Under the pieces are notes generated by a model. It had not been told where the DNA came from. It did not search any database and saw only the letters and a program-made list of their open reading frames with translations. DNA of 64,000 nt from Lucinisca nassula (lineage: Eukaryota > Mollusca > Bivalvia > Lucinida > Lucinidae). Position 1 is the stretch's first letter; each line of letters opens with the position of its first letter. Where the stretch lies: contig OY757011.1 of NCBI GenBank assembly GCA_963580285.1, positions 97,392,678-97,456,677 of the forward strand. Direction: 5' to 3'. The position numbers were made by a program, and so were the translations under genes. This document shows positions 30,370 through 40,811 of the stretch, in pieces.

Positions 30370-31850
30370 TTTAAAAATTAAATCAGAATGACGTCTATTA
30401 AATTTAGAGAAGGCTTTGCGTAGTTTATGATACCGATAACCTTAATTAAGAAGTTTAGCAGTTAACAATTTATTACGAGTGTTGAAGTCAGTTACATGAC
30501 TAGACACTCTGGCAAATCGAATTAATTGCGAAATATACACGTCATAGGATGCCAGATGAGGAAAACATCACCATCCAAGAAGTTAAAATTTACTATCTCA
30601 AAATCAAAATCATCGCGTTTTTTCATAAATTTTGCAGGAAACCCGTCTATAATAGATAGATGTAAATCCAAAAACGGGACCTCGGAATCAGAAGAATTTG
30701 CTTTATATAACTGAAGTTCTGGATGGTAAATTTGACAGATCAAAACAGAAGTGAAGGCAATGATCAGGAATCGATACAATTAACCCACAGCTTCTATCAG
30801 AGACACCAAACCATCGAAATAGGTATTGTCAATACTTACTAAATCATCCAATGTCTAGAAGTCGAGCCAAAGGCTTCAATGATATCATATTGGTTTTCAA
30901 CGGAAAGGGACATTATGAGGTCTCTTTCATAACAAAACAAGAACAGATCAGCTACATGGGGTGCGCAATTCGTACCAGTCGGAAGACTCACAATTTGTTT
31001 AAATATCTTTGTACCAAATTTGATGTAAATATTGTCAAGCAGAAACGTGAGAGCTTCACACACTTTCTTACATGACCATAAATTAAAATTTTTATGCTCT
31101 TCAGAAGTGAAAAAAAAGCATTTCTTACATGACAAGATTGAGGGAATCTTCTCTGTGAAATGTCCATTCAATTAAAACGTTAGTTTTTCTTTTATAAGAT
31201 TATGAGGAAGTGTTGTGTAAAGGGGAAAATCATAAGTAGACAGACATGAAGCATGAAAACGTCTGGATTTCAATTTATTTAAAACTCTATTAGAATTTGT
31301 CAAAGACCAAAAAATATTTCTCCCCGATATTTTAAAGACTTTGTCGCAATATTTTCTGACATGTTTTTATTGCAGTAAAACACGAAGTTAATAATTTAGA
31401 AAGTTCTGTGGTGGTACAAGAGCTTATATTTGCAATGTCGTCTTTTATGAAGTTTAGGTAACCAATATAACGAAGGAAGCTTGTCTAGGTCTTCTGTAAC
31501 ACATACAGCAAACTTCGTGGCTGAATGACACGTGGTCATCTCTACAGAAAAAGGTCTTAGTACCACCAAGCTCTTGTTGAAGAGCGTTAACATAGTGTAG
31601 CCGTCAAACAACGACGATATTATTAGCCGCCTTGTCTGCTGGGGCCAAAATAAACTTTTTTATGAACTTCTTGAATACCTACACTGTTGTTTAACGTGAC
31701 GTAAAAACGTCCTAGGTTTAGGAGGTAATTAATTAAAAATGGTTGACTTTGGTAGCATATTGGATAAAAAGCCCGAAACTCGGTTTTATTGAGTTTCTTT
31801 ATAAACAGCACTGTTGTCTGCAAGGCTGAATATGCGCCAGGCATCGATTG
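30370..31850 (-). pseudogene. Penelope-like reverse transcriptase, minus copy
   Basis: Ordered RT blocks on the minus strand: 'DLDKLPSLYWLPKLHK' (near 31500-31440), 'ALTFLLDNIYIKFGTKIFKQ' with 'PTGTNCAPHVADLFLFCYER' (31060-30900), a broken catalytic region ('GSTSRHWMI' where relatives have SRYLDDLL), 'PFLDLHLSI' and 'KKRDDFDFEIVNF' (30670-30580). A 65-bp piece of the element's own 3' end is inserted at about 30741-30806. The 3' tail is absent. It lies head-to-head with the plus copy that follows. Confidence 0.8.
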
Positions 31851-31879
31851 CAGCGGTACTCTGTTTTTAAATTACTCGC

Positions 31880-33515
31880 AATAGACTCGTTGCATACAAA
31901 TATAATCTGCGCTATGGTGAAGTATGGGAGATGTTTTACGGCCGCCACACGCACCAAACACCAGCTGCAGTGTCTGTATAAGTTCGTAAAATGCGATTTT
32001 GTTCACTGGCTTCAGAAGGTAAGTTTCCATTCTTTAAGGGCTTTCTGGTCATGTCAAAAAGTGTGTGAAGCTCTCACCTTTCTACTTGACAATATTTACA
32101 TAAGATTTGGTACCAAGTTATTTAGACAAGTTGTGGTTATTCCGATGGGTACCAATTTTGCACCACTTGCGGCTGATTTGTTTTTGTTTTGTTATGAGAG
32201 AGACGTCATGCTGTCCCTTTCTGCTGAAAACAGTCTGAAATCATTGAAGCTTTTAGCTCCACTTCTAGATATTTGGATGATTTATTAAATATTGATAATA
32301 CATATTTCGATGTTTTGATCAGTCAAATTTACCCCCAAGAACTTCAGTTAAATAAAGCAAATTCTTTGTAGATGGGTTTGTTTCGTGCAAAATTTATGAT
32401 AAACGCGATGATTTTGATTTTGATATTGTAAATTTTTCCATTTTGGGATGGTGATGTTCCTCGTGCACCATCCTATGGCGTTTATATTTCGCAATTAATT
32501 CGATTTGCCAGAGTGTGTAGTCATGTAACTGACTTCAACACTCGTAATAAATTATTAACGGCTAAACTTCTTAATCAGGGTTATTGGTACCATAAACTAC
32601 GCAAAGCCTTTTCGAAATTTTATAGACGTCATTCTGTTTTATCTTCAAATTTCAATATTGGACTTAAATCTCTGCTGCAGCAAGGTCTATCGGAACCCGA
32701 ATTTTATGGTGACTTAGGATATAAATTCAGAAAAATATATAACCGCAATGACTTTAGTACCCAATTTCGTAAAATCATTCTTCGATATAAAAAGACTGGG
32801 TACAACATAAATGTTATACGACAGACTGCATGCATGGCAGTTAATCCAATCACGGTTGACAGCTTTGCATCCCTCTTTAATTGCACGCCGGTGGGTCAGG
32901 CCTCAGATTCTATAACGGCACCAGCGTAAAGGCTTATTGAGAATTAGAGAGATCCAATTCAAGGTAATGTTGGTTAGTGCCTGATTCTCTATCTCTAGTC
33001 GGGCCCATCGGAGTCTTACTGTTGGTTTTCTTTTGCCCCAGCATTTCAGTGGTTTCTTGCTGTCGAGTCCTCACCGTTGTTTCATCTCTGTGGTTGTTTG
33101 ATTATTTGTGTTCACGGAGATGTTGCACTGATGAGTTAGGAGGCCTTCATGCGGACTGAACAAATTATTTGTCTAAATCGCGACAGAAGTAAGGGCGAGG
33201 ATTGTGGCCACATAAAATCGATTTAAGGCCCCCCAGTGGAATTCGTTTTCGTTGACCGTTCCAAGGCGGTTCTTCTGTCGCGGTTTATTTTTATTATTGT
33301 TTGTCTTTGGGTGTTTGTGTCGCTTATACTATTTTATTTTGGATAGCCGATTGGCCATTTTGTGGGAATGTAACAGTCCTACTGGCTTTCCGCTATTGAT
33401 GTTTACATTAGGTCTGTTGTTTCATGTTAGTGTTTCTTTCCCTTTGGTGCCTCTGGTGGGAGCTTAGGGTTGATTGTATCGATTCCTGATCATTGCCTCC
33501 GCTTCTATTTTTTTT
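31880..33515 (+). pseudogene. Penelope-like element: RT and 3' tail, plus copy
   Basis: 'ALTFLLDNIYIRFGTKLFRQ' and 'IPMGTNFAPLAADLFLFCYE' (32065-32205) are the palm motifs. The catalytic YxDD is lost by a frameshift near 32250-32285. Downstream blocks are 'FARVCSHVTDFNTRNKLLTA' (32505-32560), 'KAFSKFYRRHSVLSSNFNIG', 'SLLQQGLSEPEFYGDLGYKF' and the terminal 'NPITVDSFASLFNC', with a stop at about 32927. The tail runs to 33515. The RT thumb layout (LDxxLSI, KxDDFDF, GYRYHKL) resembles Penelope-like elements. I saw no GIY-YIG domain in this copy. Confidence 0.82.
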
Positions 33516-33699
33516 AAACTCATCATACTCGCGTTTACACTATCGATTACCAAATTCGTTTAATGCAGCAGCGATTTCTTCTCTACATTTATTGAAATCA
33601 ATTTTAGATCGGTCTTTTAGAAATTATATTTCGTATCCTAGAATCAGGAATAAATTTTAAATTGTCAATAATTATATGACCAGCAGCAGGATAGCAATA

Positions 33700-34616
33700 C
33701 AGTGAGGGGTTTACAATCTCAGGTATCAGGAGTGTATCAGGAGTATCAAAGTTTATGATAAATGCGAGGATTTTGATACTGAGGTTGTAAGTTTTCCCTT
33801 TCTTGGATGGGCCTATTCCTTGTGCGACATCCTACGCAGTGTCACTAGTCATGTGACGGACCTAATTATTCGTAATAAATTATTAATTGTTAAACTTCAA
33901 AAACTAGGGTTATCGGTATCATAAACTTCGCAAAGCGTTTTTTTTTTTTTTTTTTTGTTTTGTTTTGTTTGTTTTTTTTCTAAATCTCAAAGACGTCATT
34001 CCGATTTAGTTTCAAAATTCATTGTCGGCCTAAAATCTCTTTTGCAACAAGGCCTATCGGAACCTACAGTATATAGCATGTTGGGCGAAGCTTGCTTACC
34101 AAGTAATGCTTACTATCCGCGGACGCCTGATTACACTCTTCTGGAGTCCATGTCTGTTGATCTGCACATTGATATTTGCCATTTTGTCTATGGACTAATG
34201 ATTTTGGATTAACGCTTTGGTACTACGACCTAAACTACTTAGTATAGAAAAGTTTAGAAAAATATATGCTTGCAATGGCTTCAGTAGTACTACCCAATTT
34301 AGTAAAATCATTCTTCGATAAAAAAGACTGGGTACAACATAAATGTTATACGACAGATTGCATATACGGTTGATAACTTTGCTTCCCTCTTTAATTGCAT
34401 GCTGGCGGGTCGGGCCACACACTATGACGGCTTATGCCTGTAATCTTATTTTCAAGGAAAGACGGTTGATGACTATTGCTATATGTCTGGTCGGGCCCAC
34501 CGTAGTCCAACTGTCGGTTTTCGTTTGCACCACCATCGCAATTATGTCACGGTATCCTCTGTATTCTTTTGAGGAGATGTTGCACTGATGAGTTAGAAAC
34601 CTTTTAAGCGGACTGA
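33700..34616 (+). pseudogene. Penelope-like element, heavily decayed, interrupted at 34616
   Basis: Scattered RT-end similarity ('SLLQQGLSEPTVYSMLG' near 34040-34090; 'TTQFSKIILR' near 34290-34320), then the tail from 34480 ('TCTGGTCGGGCCCACCGTAG') to 'GCGGACTGAACAA' at 34618. The rest of the tail reappears at 37150-37260. A T17 run and TTTTGTTTTG lie at 33940-33980. Confidence 0.7.
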
Positions 34617-34895
34617 ACAACATCACGTGAAATAAAGACCCCCCTAAACCCCACTTTATATAGAGAAAACTGGGGTTTACGGGGGGATAATCACTATTTT
34701 CCCTATTTCGGCTCCAAGACATAGGTTGTGGGTACTTGTTAGAACCACCTCAATGAGGCGGTTCTAACGAGCACCCAAAACCTATGTTTGGAGTATAAAT
34801 AAGAAATTTAAAATGTAACAAACTTTTATCAGAAAATTTACCTTTTTTGTATTTTGAAAAATTCACTATATCACACGGATGTGTTATCGTAATGA
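34616..34895 (+). repeat. MITE-E subfamily 2, best-preserved hairpin
   Basis: Internal inverted repeat at 34716-34784: AAGACATAGGTTGTGGGTAC... pairs with ...CCCAAAACCTATGTTT around the loop AAT, arms of about 33 nt with few mismatches. The ends are TCACGTGAAATAA and TGTTATCGTAATGA. Confidence 0.82.
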
Positions 34896-36625
34896 ATATA
34901 AGACTCTTACATGGGTGTGATGGGTGGATAGAAAAGTCCAGTGGGCGGACGATTTCGCCAGCGGACGATTTGGCCTAGGACAATTCGGCCTAGGACAATT
35001 TGGCCAGCCAAAAATACCGGGTAGGACAATTTGGCCAAATTGATTTCTCCTAGCGGTTTTACCAATTCTTATTGTAGCAATCATTTTATTAGCATTTTTT
35101 TCATTTGGCAACATATTTTCATCAAATATTTCATGTGATTTCATCTGTCATTTCTTGGCTTTAATGAGTGAAAATCAAATGTTGACATAAGAGGAAAATT
35201 GCATAGTTTGAGCAGTTTCGTCATTTGACAACATATTTTTACCACACATGATTACATATTTTCTGCTCATTTACAGTATCTGATCCCAGTCAACACTATT
35301 TAGGTCATATTAGCAGTAGTGATCTCCATTGTTTAACATGCATAGAATCATTGAAATCTAATATCATGAAATCATGATAGATGTACTTTATCTTGCAATT
35401 TGTTTATGGTGCAAGAAACAAATAAAACCTTTTGATTTTCTATGAACTAATTAATAAAAATGTGAGGATACACTATGTTTTTTTTTTTTTTTTTTTTTTT
35501 TTTGGAAAATTTTACTAGCAATTAAAAGTTGTCACTTATACACATAAAACAAAACCAACAATTAAAGTTTGAAAAAGGTAATTAAAAAATAATTAAAAAA
35601 AGGTATTTAAAGAAACCAAGACCAGTAAACAAATCAACCAGCCAATGAACCATGCATGCAAGAAAATATGCTAATTTTGTATTCCAACAAGTTTAATTAA
35701 AAATCACAATGTTTACACAAACAAAACCAACAAAGTCAGTGTGGAATAGCTAATTAAGAAAACAAGGAACCAAGACCAGTCAGCAAATCGCTTAGCAAAT
35801 TAACCACGAATACAAGAATCTTGTTTTCCAGTCATTTTAAACAAAACCATTAAATTTATTTATTATATTATTTTGCTTTTATTTTTTTGTTTTTATTTTT
35901 TTTATTTTGATCATAGATAACCATTTTTATTAATTTGCTCATAAAGAATATCCCAGGCCAAAAGTTATAGTTTAAAAACAACAACAAAAAATCTAATTGT
36001 TTAAAACTTCTTTAAAATGTTCCTTCCACATATTCAAACATTACTGTATATCACAAACAAATAAAAATCAAAAATGAGTTCCTTTAAGAGCAATGAAATC
36101 ATTCATAAGAAAGAAGATGGGTCATACTACGTAGTTTCGGCTAATAAAGCCTCAACAGTGACCCTGTAATGATCCGGCAACGAAAGCCAGAGGAAACATA
36201 CTGCAAATTTGCGAATTTCAAACAGGCAGTCGATTCAAAGACTGATATAAATCAAAATGGGGTCCAAATAATTAAAAACCGGGCTAGAATATGAGTCTAA
36301 ACCAATAATTTATTTCTGATTTCTCAGAATATTCACGCTGATCTCAAAGGACCAAAAGTAAAATATAAACTGCACTATGGTTGATGTACGGGGAGACGTT
36401 TTACGGCCGCCACACGGCACAACACCAGCTGCGGTGAAGGCAAATAAAAAACCTAATACATTAAATTTTCAGTTTAAACTAGTCATTATATTAATCTGGC
36501 CAAATTGTCCTAACCAATGTTTTTGACTAGCCAAATTGTCCTAGGCCGAATTGTCCTATGCCAAATCGTCCGCTGGCCAAATCGTCCTACATTCGAAAAG
36601 TCCGCCCCTCATATCCATATAGGAT
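34895..36625. mobile_element. 1.7-kb TIR element with repeat-built ends
   Basis: Left end (34920-35040): several copies of GGACGATTTGGCC / AGGACAATTTGGCC-type words. Right end (36495-36610): their reverse complements GGCCAAATTGTCCTA. Outside these, ATGGGTGTGATGGGTGGATA pairs with CCCCTCATATCCAT. The interior is AT-rich (T28 at about 35477-35504) with no ORF. Likely a non-autonomous DNA transposon. Confidence 0.75.
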
Positions 36626-36828
36626 TCTTTTCCTTGCATACCTTCCATTTCCAAGCATGGATTTTATTACTGCAGTCACTTCGGTTGCCGACTTCCACCG
36701 AAGTGTGATGGCACTATAGTGATGTTTAGTGACGTCAACCTTAACGACGACGCATATGAGGTCGTATAAAACCATGGCATTTATTAAAAACGTGAGAATA
36801 TTCGATTTGGGGTAAGAACACCAGGGTG
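36600..36828 (-). repeat. Interspersed repeat, reverse copy of 4400-4650
   Basis: 'GTTTAGTGACGTCAACCTTA' and 'GAATATTCGATTTGGGGTAA' match the reverse complement of 4400-4650. It ends at the SINE-B duplication. Confidence 0.75.
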
Positions 36829-37092
36829 TTTTTGTTTGATTTGAGGTTTAACGTCCCCGTCAACACTGTAAAGGTCATTTTGGAGACGTTGCTTTCAATT
36901 TTGTGGGACTTTTACCCGACAATGAGATTAAATGACATCTCAAGCCCTGTCGCCCAATGAAACCAATAGGGTGTATTAGCATGGACGGTCCGCCTCGCAC
37001 CGCGGTTCCTGGACAGGCTTAGATCCTCTAAGCAGTTTACCAGTACTAGTGTGCGGGCCAGATTCAGCTCTGCGTGGAAGCATCGTGCAGCC
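36829..37092 (-). repeat. SINE-B with 14-bp target-site duplication
   Basis: AGAACACCAGGGTG at 36815-36828 and 37093-37106. The head is truncated by about 30 bp relative to 54760-55061. Confidence 0.93.
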
Positions 37093-37139
37093 AGAACACC
37101 AGGGTGAGAACAGAATTTCTCTCATAAGCTAAAACCATG

Positions 37140-37260
37140 GATTTTGAACCAAAACAGAACCAATGGCGAGTATTGTGGCCACGGAAATCGAGTTTAGACA
37201 TTACGTGGAATAATAACTTGTCCTTTTTGGCTTTCTGCTTTTGATGTTTTAATTCAGTGA
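37140..37260 (+). repeat. Continuation of the retroelement tail broken at 34616
   Basis: 'GGCGAGTATTGTGGCCACGG' and 'GGCTTTCTGCTTTTGATGTT' match the tail segment that should follow 'GGACTGAACAA'. The tail of the 33480 copy is the closest match here. Confidence 0.65.
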
Positions 37261-37680
37261 AGTTTTTTCTGTTTTAAATGCATTTATCCTTGATTATTGA
37301 AGACTATTATTTCATTACATAATGTTATGTAGCCCTCTGTCAGACTGACGAGATCCCCACTGTCTTCAACAGGTAAGGGACTCCTTGGGAAAAAATCAAT
37401 AGTTTACTAACTGTTGACTAGAGTTTACATTATTGATTTTCCCCTTAGGTGCCTCAGTCAGGGGATTAAACAAGAGCTACTAATCACCTTATTAAGGGCC
37501 GCCTTTGATCTTCTATAGACAGTATATCACAGGGGGCAATAAAAAAATTATGAACTCATGGTGTGTCCTACCGTTACAAGAATAAATGCCTTTAAATGGG
37601 AGGTCTAATGTAATTGTAATCATGTCTGGTCATTTTCTACACTTCTATTTTTAATCAGGTATTGCAAATGCGGTCATGTT
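37261..37680. other. No recognised feature
   Basis: AT-rich. It holds a loosely inverted AATCAATAGTTTACTAAC / ATTATTGATTTTCC pair near 37396-37442 and no ORF. Confidence 0.35.
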
Positions 37681-37682
37681 AA

Positions 37683-38264
37683 GTAGAAGTAAAACAAAGA
37701 TCAGGAATCGATACAATTAACTTACTCCAACCATCAAAGACACCAAAGGGAAAGAAACACAAACATTAAGCGACCAGACCATAATGGAAACCTAAACAAA
37801 GGAAGGCCATAAGGACAGTTACTTTCTCACAAAATGGCCATATGGCCATCCAAAATAAAAATACACAAGTGATACACAGAGTAAGTAACAAACAACAACA
37901 TAAATAAATCGCCACAGAAGAACCGCCTTGGAACGGTCAGTGGAAAGATTTCCACTGGGGGTGGGGCTTAACTCGATTTTACGTGGCCACAATTCTCGTC
38001 CTTACTTCCGTCGCGATTTAGACAAATAATTTGTTCAGTCCGCATGAAGGCCTCCTAACTCATCAGTGCAACATCTCCGTGAACACAAATAATCAAAGAA
38101 CCACAGAGGTTAGACAACGGTGAGGACTCGACACGGGGAAACCACTGAAATGCTGGAGCAAAAGAAAACCAACAGTTAGACTCCGATGGGCCCGACCAGA
38201 GACAGAGCATCAGGCACCAACCAACATTACCTTGAATTAGATTTCTCTAATTCTCAATAAGCCT
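37683..38264 (-). repeat. Penelope-like element 3' tail
   Basis: A well-preserved tail directly downstream of the RT ORF at 38265, which fixes its position in the element: RT stop, about 580 bp of tail, then the common 3' end. Confidence 0.88.
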
Positions 38265-39150
38265 TTACGTTGGAACCGTCATAGAATCTGAGGCCTGACC
38301 CACCGGCGAGCAATTAAAGAGGGAAGCAAAGTTGCCAACCGTGATTGGGTTATCTACCATGCATGCAGTCTGTCGTATAATATTCATGTTGTACCCAATC
38401 TTTTTATATCGAAGAATGATTTTACGAAAGTGGGTGCTAAAGTCATTGCGGTTATATATTTTTCCATAGGATGGCGCACGAGGAACATCACCATCCAAAA
38501 AAGGAAAATTTACAATCTCAAAATCAAAGTCATCGCGTTTGTCATAAATTTTGCACGAAACAAACCCATCTACAATAGATATATATAAATCCAAAAACGG
38601 GGCCTCGGTATCATAAGAATTTGCTTTATTTAACTGAAGTTCTGTGGAGTAAATCTGACTGATCAAACCATCGAAATAGGTATTATCAATATTTAATAAA
38701 TCATCTAAATATCTAGAAGTGGAGCTAAAAGCTTCAATAATTTCAGATTGGTTATCAATGGAAAGCGACAACATGAATAAAAATCAAAAATGAGTATATG
38801 AAGTCTCTTTCATAACAATACTAGAATAGATCAGCCACAAGAGGTGCGCAATTCGTACCCATCGGAATGCCCACAATTTGTCTAAATAACTTAGTACGGA
38901 ATCTAATATAAATATTGTCAAGTAGAAAGGTTAGGGCATCGCACACTTTCTGACATGACCAAAGTGTATAATTCTTATGCTCTTTAGAAGTGAAAAATGC
39001 ATTTCTGACATTACATGCAAGATAGAGAGAAGTCGCTTTGTTCCGAAATGTTCTAAAAGAAATCTTATACGTTTCATATGAAATGGCCACAAGCGCATGC
39101 TTCTGTTTATCATATGAAAATTTTAAATTGAATTTTATCACATTAAAAGT
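38265..39150 (-). pseudogene. Penelope-like reverse transcriptase, best YxDD copy
   Basis: Two overlapping pieces. 39141-38821 has 'RNAFFTSKEHKNYTLWSCQK', 'ALTFLLDNIYIRFRTKLFRQ' and 'IPMGTNCAPLVADLF'. After a break, 38774-38265 starts 'MLSLSIDNQSEIIEAFSST' and keeps the catalytic 'SRYLDDLLNIDN' (Y-x-D-D), 'APFLDLYISIVDG' and 'KRDDFDFEIVNFPFLDGDVP', ending at 'SLFNCSPVGQASDS'. Compared with 32450-32740, about 80 codons are missing in frame between 'APSYG' and 'KIYNRNDFS'. Upstream RT fingers and any endonuclease are absent, so this is a 5'-truncated copy. Confidence 0.85.
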
Positions 39151-39204
39151 TAAAAATTGTTCAACAAGAATGCAGGATTAACATGTTTCTGCCAACGTAT
39201 TACG

Positions 39205-39465
39205 TAACGTGTGGTTACACCAGGAAAACACGCCTATATAATTTTAATCCCCTTAAACCCTTCGACGAAGTTTACAGGGATATACATTTTTATTTCTGCT
39301 CAAAAACATATATTGTTGGTACTCGTTAGACGAGTTTCAACAATCTATGTTTTGATCAGAAATATGAAAAATATCAAAACATTTTATCTGAAAATTTTCA
39401 TTTTTTTGGTTGATAAAAGTTTAATAATTTTTGAATAGGCATGTATTTGTAATTACATTATTCAC
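39205..39465 (+). repeat. MITE-E subfamily 1
   Basis: Left end GGAAAACACGCCTATATAAT; right end AATAGGCATGTATTTGTAAT. The internal inverted repeat is short (TTGGTACTCGTTAGACGAG). Confidence 0.75.
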
Positions 39466-39692
39466 TGCAATGACACTAGGCCACTGAAAAACAGCGCCCA
39501 TCGATGACAAATGCGTAATACTATGCTTGTGTGTGTGTATGAGCGCAAAAGTAGGTAAGTGAACGAGTATCAGTTATGTCATGCGAGTTTTGTATGTTTA
39601 TGTGAAAATGTTCATTAAACTCGGGTACCGGACAATATTGAAGCTTAATGAGCGTGCAATGACTAACAAAGTTCAGTGTAATATTCGCCTCC

Positions 39693-39986
39693 GCCCATCG
39701 GGGCTTAAAGAAATAGATAGGTTGCATGATGCTTCCACGCAGAGCTGAAACCGACCACACACGAGTACTGGTAAACCAGATGATATAAGCCTGACCAGGC
39801 TAAGCGGTGCGAGTCGGACCATCCATGCTTATAAACCCTATTGGTTTCTTTGGATGAAAGGGCTTGGGATGTCGTTTCATCTCAATATCGGGTAAAAGTC
39901 CCACAAAATTGGAAGCAACCTCTCCAAAATGACCTATACAGTGTTGAAGGGGTCTTTAACCTCAAATCAAACAAATCAGTCAAATT
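39693..39986 (+). repeat. SINE-B
   Basis: Head CCTCCGCCCATCGGGGCTTA, tail CTCAAATCAAACAAAT. The flanks TTCAGTGTAATATTC and ATCAGTCAAATTTC look like a decayed duplication. Confidence 0.85.
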
Positions 39987-39989
39987 TCC

Positions 39990-40405
39990 TTACTTTTCAC
40001 CTGAAAAGTGTCAAAGAGGCTTTGACTGTGGTGAGCTATTTTTAAATGCCTCAGGGCCGTTTTGATTTCTTTCTAACTATCTTATATAAATTATCTTATA
40101 TGGATTAAGAGTCATTTGAAAAGTCAAAAGTCATTGCATTTCAGGCAAACGATACGTTCGATCAAGTTCCAAACCGTATAATACATTTCCCAGCACAGGA
40201 AAACTTATCTTCGGGATTCGCGACTAGGTCAGACACAAACAGGCCTGCCCAGCTACACAGGCCAGCTAGAGTCTTGAAACTTTGGAATTAGAAACAAGAG
40301 GTATTGTACTAGCCAAGCAGTAAACACAAAATACATGCGCAGGCTGATCAGCGCCTTTGTTATTCGCAAATGATAAAGACATGTTTTGTTTCCTTATGAC
40401 GCGTT
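39990..40405. other. No recognised feature
   Basis: No ORF, TIR or tRNA-like sequence that I could support. Confidence 0.35.
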
Positions 40406-40410
40406 TCATA

Positions 40411-40652
40411 TATGAGCCCCGCCAAGCGAATTTGTGTCTTCGAGCATTCCGTCATGACAAATTTTAACTGCGCATGCCCAGCCATTCAGAAGGGCCAGGA
40501 ATATGGCTTTCTATCTGAAGGTTCCTCTTGATTCACTGCTTGTATGAGCGAGCAGCGAAGGTTCTGGCGAGACTGCGCGGATGCGCAGGCTCGCCTGAAC
40601 CTTCGCTGCTCGCATAGGCGATAAGTACCAAAATCGCTTGACGGGGCCCATA
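40411..40652 (-). mobile_element. MITE-G, second copy
   Basis: Reverse orientation of 26638-26868 with the same ends (GCCCCGCCAAGCG / CGCTTGACGGGGC) and the same central hairpin. It abuts the mariner at 40660. Confidence 0.85.
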
Positions 40653-40811
40653 TAATATACGAGGGTTATTCGATATTTAACTGGCCTAACCAAGTCAGTG
40701 ATCCGTGGCAAATGCACGCGTTTCATATATTATACATCAATGCCTTATTCATGGTTACACAAACTGGTATCGGTCAGACTAGTATTTGTAGTCCGTTCGA
40801 GGTCAAATAAC

